Assembly (NCBI RefSeq): GCF_020740795.1
Contig: NC_067282.1
Coordinates: forward strand, 130,877,132 to 130,941,131
Reading direction: 5' to 3'
From: Apus apus
Lineage: Eukaryota > Chordata > Aves > Apodiformes > Apodidae
DNA: 64,000 nt
Shown: positions 57,640 through 64,000 of the stretch, one piece after another
Numbering within the stretch: position 1 is the first letter of the stretch
Layout of the letters: every line of letters starts with the position of its first letter
Position numbers and translations under genes: made by a program
The notes under the pieces: generated by a model
The model's input: the letters and a program-made list of their open reading frames with translations, nothing else
The model's database searches: none
Told to the model about the DNA's origin: nothing

Positions 57640-60600
57640 TTCTGGTATGTCTCTTTCATTGTTTTCATCTTGTGTTAGACTCTAAGTTTGTTAACAAATT
57701 AGTTTGGGAGGAAGTGAATGTAACTGGGCTACAGAGAATGACAAAATTAACACCTTCTCCTGCAGACAAACCCACATGCCATAGAACAATGGGATGACAT
57801 TCAAAGTTGAGTAACTCTAGCTCTTCCAATTGCCCCATTAGTTCATGGTCTATTTCACTTCTAGAAGAGACCTAATCATAACAAATAATGCTAAGAAAAA
57901 TTCTGAGACCACGTGTGCCCCACGGACACGATTTCAAAAAGCACCTGAAACTTCAAAATTCTTGGGGAATAATTGAACCTCACAATGAGAACTAGAGATT
58001 TCATTTGCTTTACAGAAAGCTTTCATAAGTATTTAAAATCCTGGAGAAGCAGAGAGAGCCAGAATATGCTCTTCAGAAATACATCTTGACATCAAGACAT
58101 TAGGAAGGAGATTAATCTTTGACTTCAGAAGATGGTGCATCAAGAATTTCTCACGCTGCTCAAGAAAAGGCAATTTCCAGGAATTCATTCAGCCTGTTCT
58201 TCAGTAGGTAGGACAATGTAACCTTTGGAGGTATTTACCAGGGAGAGCCTAGACATCCAACTTTGATTGGATACCTACCTTTCACATACTTAACCAACAT
58301 TTGATATGATGTGGTTCTTACTATAGTAAAAGTGATTGTATATTTGGCCAACTAAAATCAGTTTTAAATTTGGACTTCTATTCTTAAGCTCATTTGGATG
58401 CCTGAAAGAGTACCTGTTCTCAGAAGACAGGTTCAGGCTTTTATGGCAAAAACTTGATTGGGTTTAAATGGAGTAACTAATTTTTTAGCCATTTAAGAAG
58501 TAATTTTAAAAATAGTAGTTGTTTTTCATATAAAAGTGGTAAAAGCAAAGATACTGCAAATACTTGCCTTTGTACAGTTTACTAAATAGAGAACAACTGC
58601 TTTTTTGTGAGTTCAGAAATGTATATTCTTCCCCAAGTGCTTTTAATCTGTTCCCTTCCAGAGCCAAAGAATGTAATGGCTAAGAGTCCCAACAAAAGAA
58701 CATCTAAAGGGCGTAAAGATGGGAAGTTCATATTCTCTTCAAAATTCTTTTTCAAGAAATCTGACATTATTGCTTGTGATGCAATGCAAAACTGGATTTC
58801 CATTTCCATATTGAAAAAAAAAAAAAAAAAAGCATTTCACTCCAAATTCCCTGTCATCAAAACTGCATTAACATCATGCGAGAGTGACTCAGCACTTCCT
58901 TTGTTACCTAAAAATGTTTTAGTAGCCACAGGCTGGTGAATATCTGTTTATCACCACTCCAGACTCAGCTTCGTTGCAGAGCTGGAAGATGTGATCACTG
59001 CACACCCATTGTAAGTATTGCTAAATGAGGGAGGCACAGCACAGACAGGATGGAAAGTGGAGAGCTTTAAAGGTTTTGTTACGGTTACACTGAGACAAAT
59101 CCATTTGTTCTTTCTGGATAAGCCACAGAGAAAAATAAGCAACATGTATGATTCTGGTTGCAGCTTCGCTTAGATGTGCTAATGGTGTTCGAGTTCCCTG
59201 GGAAGAGCAGAAAGCTGGCATGACATCTCACACAAATCCAGCTGTGTTTGTCTCAGCAGGCTCACATGCTGTGAGCCTCTGCTGGTGAACAGAAAGTGCA
59301 CAGATTTGAGATGTGATTCATGTGAATACCATGTCCATTTTTCTCAGATGTGGTCCTGCTGTGGCCAGAGTGATCCCTGCCTCATGCCGCTGGGCTCATT
59401 TTAGTTCTGACTTGAATGCTGGGACTAGCTATAAGTAGCAAGGCAGTTTAACTAGAGCAAAACATTTCTGCCTTTTGAATTTGCAGTGTTAGAGGGAAAG
59501 GCTCTTGATTCAGTCAGTGCAACAGATTGCCTAACTGAAATGCCACACATTTCTGGCAGTTGGTGACATCTGACAAGCTTGGCAGCAGCTATCTGTTGCA
59601 TAAGTGATTCTCTGCCAGATTGAAATTATTAGGTTTTCAGAAACAGCCCATCAACAAGGCAGAATGTTTATTGTATTCCATGATATTTGTAAAGAATTGT
59701 TTAAGCTAATAAGCTTAGATCAGGAATACATACAAAAGTCACACAACTGGGAATGTGATTAGTGCAGTTTTTGTGTATCTGGGACATATACAGGCATATG
59801 AATTTAATTATAATAATAAACCAAAAGATATATAAGCCTTTTTGTCTGAGCACTGACTGATCATACTGTAAAATATGCTGAAAAATAACTTAGATTCACC
59901 TGAAAAGTTCAGATTATACTTGAAAGAAGGAGAAATTAGATTAATGAAAAGGCTCTGGTGGATACCATTGGTCATGAGATGAAGTTTGTGGATGCATTCT
60001 GTCATACAACACATATTGCTGTTGAAAGATACACTAATGCTTAAAAATGAACAAACAAGGACATTTTTATTTCTCCATTTATGTTCCTGCATGAAACAAT
60101 ACGGATTATAAATAACTACTGCAGGTGCCTATAGTCCCGTGATAGGAATTAATTCCTCTGTTCCTTCAGCTGTATTTCTTTGTGTCAAGGAGAAACAACA
60201 TTACAGTTAATGTGAGTTAACAAAATTAATTAACAGTGTCGTGAGAAAGATCAGAGGGAAGCAGCATTAAAAGATGAAGAGCATGACTTGGGTTAAAGCT
60301 TAAAAAAAAGAAAACATCATTGCTTGGACACGAGAGTCACATGGCTACTTTTTAATTACATGAGCACTACAGAGGGCTTTCCAGTAAGACCACAAAACTA
60401 CATAAATAATGTTAAATATATCGTTGTCAGCATAGAATGATAACTAATTTAGGTATAATTCCATTTTTGAAGCTCAAAAACCAAGCCAAGGAAAAAGTAC
60501 AATAACAGTGCGATTAATATTCTGTGTGCCTGCTCTTGTGGGGGGCACCAGGTTTGTACCCAGAACAGCACCACTAGCTCCAGCAGTGCTGCACCTCCTG

Positions 60601-61540
60601 AGAGCAGTGCTGACTTTATGCCACAGCCATTACTGAGGCCTGGTCCTGGAAGACCTATCTCCACACTATCTTTACATGGTGGGACTTGCTCAGTAGGATA
60701 GTTCAGTGTATATACATTTTGGCATGCTAGCAACTGGGCCAGCAGCACTGAGGTCTAAGGGCTGTTGCCTATACTCTGTGGTGAGAGATACCTGCAAAAA
60801 AAAAAGGTCTAAAAATCACTTGCAACAGGTCAGCAGCTTACAGAGCCAGAGCGGTGAAGGAATCTACCTTTATCAGAAATAACAAGGCTTCAGTACACAG
60901 CTGGGTGGAAGGCAGTAAAAGGTTTCCCAAAGACAACTGAAAAATTGGTTTTAATGAAGCAGTCATCCAAAAATACAGTTTTAATCATCTTTTCAGATAA
61001 GATGGTACAGTATATTTTAAATTTTGGGTGGGACATGCAAAATGGTCTAAACAATACAGGAACTTCACAGACTATTTCCTTATCAGAACTAGTAACTTGT
61101 AATCAGTTTGCATTCAAAATGTTGCAATGAGTATATATGACGCTTTTTGGGAGTTTAGGTGAGGATGGATTAAATACTCTACTTACACAAATCATTATTT
61201 CAGGGTATATGCAATATAAATGTTAAAGAAATTTGAAATATTTCACCAATCTGATAGATTATCTGTCAAGTAGCCATGGTGATCACTATTTTCTTCTTCA
61301 ACTGTAAGACACAATGGAGAGAAATAAGGTGTAGATAAAGCCAAATTCAGTCAGCCAAAGTTTTCACAAGAGATGTGCCTCTTAGCTAAGAGGCTGTTTA
61401 GCTAAGAGGTACAGACACCTGCAGAAATAATCTTACCTTCTCTCATTAATGTAGGAATTTTTGTGTTTGCTGAAAAGCAAAGAAACAAACCATGTCCAGA
61501 GGCATATCTTGATACAAGGCATATGTTTTTCATGCAGGAG
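57640..61540. other. Intergenic gap between convergent GYS2 and SPX
   Basis: About 4 kb between the last GYS2 poly(A) signal and the SPX one. A poly-A run lies at 58814-58831. No coding exon, RNA gene or transposon is recognised; the short open frames look random. Confidence 0.65.
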
Positions 61541-61551
61541 AAAATAATGTC

Positions 61552-61557
61552 TTTATT
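61552..61557 (-). promoter_or_regulatory. SPX: SPX poly(A) signal candidate
   Basis: TTTATT on the plus strand, AATAAA on the minus, about 100 nt beyond the proposed SPX stop codon. This spacing supports the terminal exon call. Confidence 0.55.
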
Positions 61558-61659
61558 TGCATGCTTCTCTCAGCCAAGAGGATTCTAAAATCAACTTGAA
61601 GTGATCATCTGAAAGGGCAGGGCTTATCCATGTTATTCCCTACTACAGTGATAGTAATG

Positions 61660-61754
61660 TTATTCCACATAGTATTCTTCAAACAAGCTCCCAGTTCTTA
61701 GCTCTCTCAGATACGTCTCCTTGCTTAGGGGGCTGTTGCTGTTTACTGTCTCCT
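61660..61754 (-). CDS. SPX: SPX terminal coding exon (predicted)
   Basis: On the minus strand, after a good acceptor (TTGCTATTCCAG), the first two bases join the single base left by the upstream exon to give GAG. The frame then runs 30 more codons (EETVNSNSPLSKETYLREL, then a segment ending EEYYVE) to TAA at 61660-61662. Phase fits, an AATAAA follows about 100 nt later, and the human precursor also ends in an acidic stretch (EDEEKNF). Sequence similarity is weak, because this tail varies widely between species, so the assignment rests on splice phase and position. Confidence 0.55.
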
Positions 61755-63613
61755 CTGGAATAGCAATAGCAACAGCAGGCAGGAAAATACCCCTGAAGTT
61801 TATGAATCATCAATTTCAGAGGATTTTCTCTCTTTTTGTTAGCACACAAATGACACTTTCACTGAATCATCTGTAGAATGTCTCATACATTTTGCCCAAA
61901 GCACTAGGCTAATTTTTAATTTGGCCTTTCTCTCTCAGTCAAAATGCCACTCTGTTTTTTTGCTTAGCAGAACTCTGCCAGGGCACGGAAGAGAGACCTG
62001 AGCACAGAGCTCCGATGTTGTCAGAGATCTCCACTGGGAGATTTTAGGAAGTGGAGAAGACAGGAGGTATCTGTCCGTACACCAGCTAAATGATGTCAGG
62101 CATTTCTCAGTCTCTTTTCATGTCAGGAAAGCTGCATGCTTTAGATAACTAGGCAGAGGTGATACTGCAGTGATGGCAAGGCAGTTATTTATTACACACT
62201 GTTGGTGATGTCAAAGGTGATTAAGCAACAACAGGCCTGTCTTTCCACTCATCTGTGTGAAAGGTGAAAAGCTGCCTCGTATTTTACTAGAGTTGTACTT
62301 CACATTTCCTAACTCAAGTAAAGCACTTTTTCTTTCTGTCATGATGACAGAAACTAAGAGTCTGAATAAGGGACTCTCAGCCAGGACAATAAAAAAAGCC
62401 CACAGTAGATAGCTTCTAGCCACCTGTTGTTCCTCTCTGACCTTAACCAAGGAGAGGAAGAGCGTAGCTTAGACCAAGTCCTGGGCTTGTAGATGTGATA
62501 GCAGCCTCCCCAGCACCCAGGGGCCAGAGCACAGCACAGACTCGCCACAGCCCTGTAGGATGTATCCCCCTTTTACAAGCTCCGTTCCCAAAAAATAGCC
62601 TATGGACCTGAAGAGGTGAAAGGTAGAAAGGCAGAGGACATGGATAGCACAGATTTAGGATCCCAGCCCGTTGACATGTATGTATGCATCAAATGATGAG
62701 GGGTTCTGGATAATGGCTTTGCAGGAAAGCTGGTGTATGGAGAGAAGGTGATTTATAGCAGGGTGAGGGAGCCAGGGAACACAGAATAGGGGTCCTCATC
62801 TAAGGGGGTGCAATATGTGTGGGTGAGATGAGGAAACACAAGTTATTTAATCCTGACTGGGGGTGTTGTGGAAGGGCCACATTGGGTTCTGAGGTTCTAA
62901 AGTGAGAACTGGAAACAAGTAGCAGGTGGTGGGAAGCAGGTGGTGAGGAGACAGAGATAAGAGGGTTAGACAATATCTCTGTGAGGCTGGTAGCACATGA
63001 ATGAGCTACAAGATGTTTCAGGATATTTCAGGACTACCTCCAAATGTCATTGGGACATATTGTCAGCTGTGCTGGCGACAAACGTCTCAGAAGCCAGATG
63101 TGAATCCCACAGCTCCTCTGCTGAGATTTTTATAGGATTCTTTTAACCCTTTTCACCAGGACATAACAGCCAACAGAGGAATGAAAATTTCACAACCAAA
63201 CAATACTTGGCAGAAAAAGGAGCCCCAGTAGATACTCGTTTTGGAAAATTCAATTCAAAATAGCCATTCCCTTCAATCTGAACCAATAAAAACCTGAAAA
63301 GCAAATCAAAAGAATATACAAAAGTTTACCTACTATCATCCATCTGATTTTTGCTCTAATCTGCGTAAACATACAACCTAATACAATACAACCAGTGTAA
63401 ATACACACTCTAACACAAGGCACTCTGTTTCAAACCAGGACTTTTAGATCAATTACATAGAATTGATAATTAAATATCTAATTAGATAAACCCCTTCTTC
63501 AAAAGTCAAAAGCCAACGCATGCGTTTACCTTCTTGTGCTTTCCGTAAGGAGCTGAGGAACAGTGCTGCAGCTTCAGAAAGAGTCAAAGGATTTGTGTTT
63601 TGGCTGCGTGTTT
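61660..63613 (-). CDS. SPX: Spexin prohormone, 3' part only
   Basis: SPX encodes a small secreted precursor whose processed 14-residue peptide acts on galanin receptors 2 and 3 and affects feeding and energy balance. Only the C-terminal part lies in the window, on the minus strand, converging on GYS2 as in other vertebrates. The clear exon (63530-63613) encodes TRSQNTNPLTLSEAAALFLS, closely resembling the fish and human stretch around SQN...LxxxAAxxLL. The exons for the signal peptide, the NWTPQAMLYLKGAQ-type peptide and its dibasic processing site are not found up to 64000 and should lie beyond the edge. The intron is 1775 bp with GT-AG ends. The terminal exon is less certain than the penultimate one. 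Confidence 0.75.
61755..63529 (-). other. SPX: SPX intron (last)
   Basis: 1775 bp between the two SPX exons, donor GTAAAC at 63529 downward and acceptor ATTCCAG. No repeat family recognised. Confidence 0.55.
63530..63613 (-). CDS. SPX: SPX penultimate exon
   Basis: 84 nt on the minus strand between acceptor ATGATTCCAG and donor GTAAAC. Two bases complete a split codon, then 27 codons TRSQNTNPLTLSEAAALFLS and SLRKAQE, and one base is left. The pattern matches spexin precursors from fish (SQNTENLS...KAAAFLLN) and human (SPNPQLLTIPEAATILLASL). Confidence 0.85.
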
Positions 63614-64000
63614 CTGGAATCATAAAATCAGAGATGCGTGCCTTGTTAGTGTTTACTGGCATTTCTTTATTTTGTTTCTTGCTATTTTTATGTCTATAAC
63701 TGGAGACACAAAGAGAAAAAAATCCTGTTGCCTCCTTCAGTCTATAATATTCTCTGCTCAAAACCAGCCTGATAAATACTTAACACAGAAGAGACTAGCC
63801 ATCATTTTTTAAAAAGGAGGCTGTCTAAAAGTCCCTTAGAAGGTAGGAAGAACATTTCCTTTTTTCATATGGTCCTTGCTTTGCTACAGTGCTCTGTTTC
63901 CTCTAGAAACATTGTCCAGCATGGATTAATGCTGTCTACTTTTGTCATTTGTCAGTTCAGCACAATGAGTAGCTTGATTTGAACTTTCCATTGGAAAACA
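63614..64000 (-). other. SPX: SPX upstream intron, to window edge
   Basis: No further SPX exon is recognisable. The minus-strand open frame over 63614-63761 reads straight across the acceptor and has no donor or similarity of its own. Confidence 0.5.

Noticed and set aside
61381-61410. Direct repeat of TTAGCTAAGAGG
   Set aside because: Only two short copies about 16 bp apart in non-coding DNA. Could be a small tandem duplication with no further structure.

Overview
The window is vertebrate nuclear DNA and almost certainly from a bird. It is AT-rich, intron-dominated sequence with several chicken-repeat-1 (CR1) LINE 3' ends carrying the usual ...TTCCAACTC...ATTCTATGATT tail. It also has an avian-type endogenous-retrovirus LTR that begins TGTCCTGGTTTG when read on the minus strand. 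I cannot name the species from the sequence alone.

Layout. Positions 1-12139 are the 5' flank of the main gene. No exon of the expected neighbour LDHB is recognisable there; I see only repeats and one unassigned exon-like block at 1271-1473. Positions 12140-56933 (+ strand) hold a complete 16-exon coding region for liver glycogen synthase, GYS2. All fifteen introns have GT-AG ends and the reading phase closes at every junction. The exons sum to 2115 nt, or 704 residues plus a stop. The 3'UTR follows, with AATAAA signals at 57152 and 57609. After about 4 kb without genes, the minus strand carries two exons of the convergent neighbour SPX (spexin), at 63530-63613 and 61660-61754, with an AATAAA at 61552-61557. 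The SPX exons that encode the signal peptide and the active peptide must lie beyond 64000. GYS2 and SPX tail to tail is the conserved vertebrate gene order.

Inside GYS2: intron 1 (8.8 kb) holds a CR1 fragment. Intron 4 (9.3 kb) has a perfect everted nuclear-receptor half-site pair and a strong palindrome. Intron 11 holds a CR1 fragment and a complete antisense solo LTR with a 5-bp target duplication. Intron 12 contains an uninterrupted tetranucleotide array of about 105 units just upstream of the exon 13 acceptor. Intron 15 begins with a short in-frame extension to a stop and later carries an AATAAA, so a shortened isoform is possible.

Function. GYS2 extends glycogen chains from UDP-glucose in the hepatocyte. 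It is switched off by phosphorylation of N- and C-terminal serines and reactivated by glucose-6-phosphate. Both the phospho-serine ladder and the arginine cluster are present. Spexin is a secreted neuropeptide linked to feeding and energy balance. The two genes are neighbours by ancestry and need not share a pathway. I found no novel enzyme system; the notable items are candidate RNA-processing variants, repeats and structured elements in a metabolic gene.
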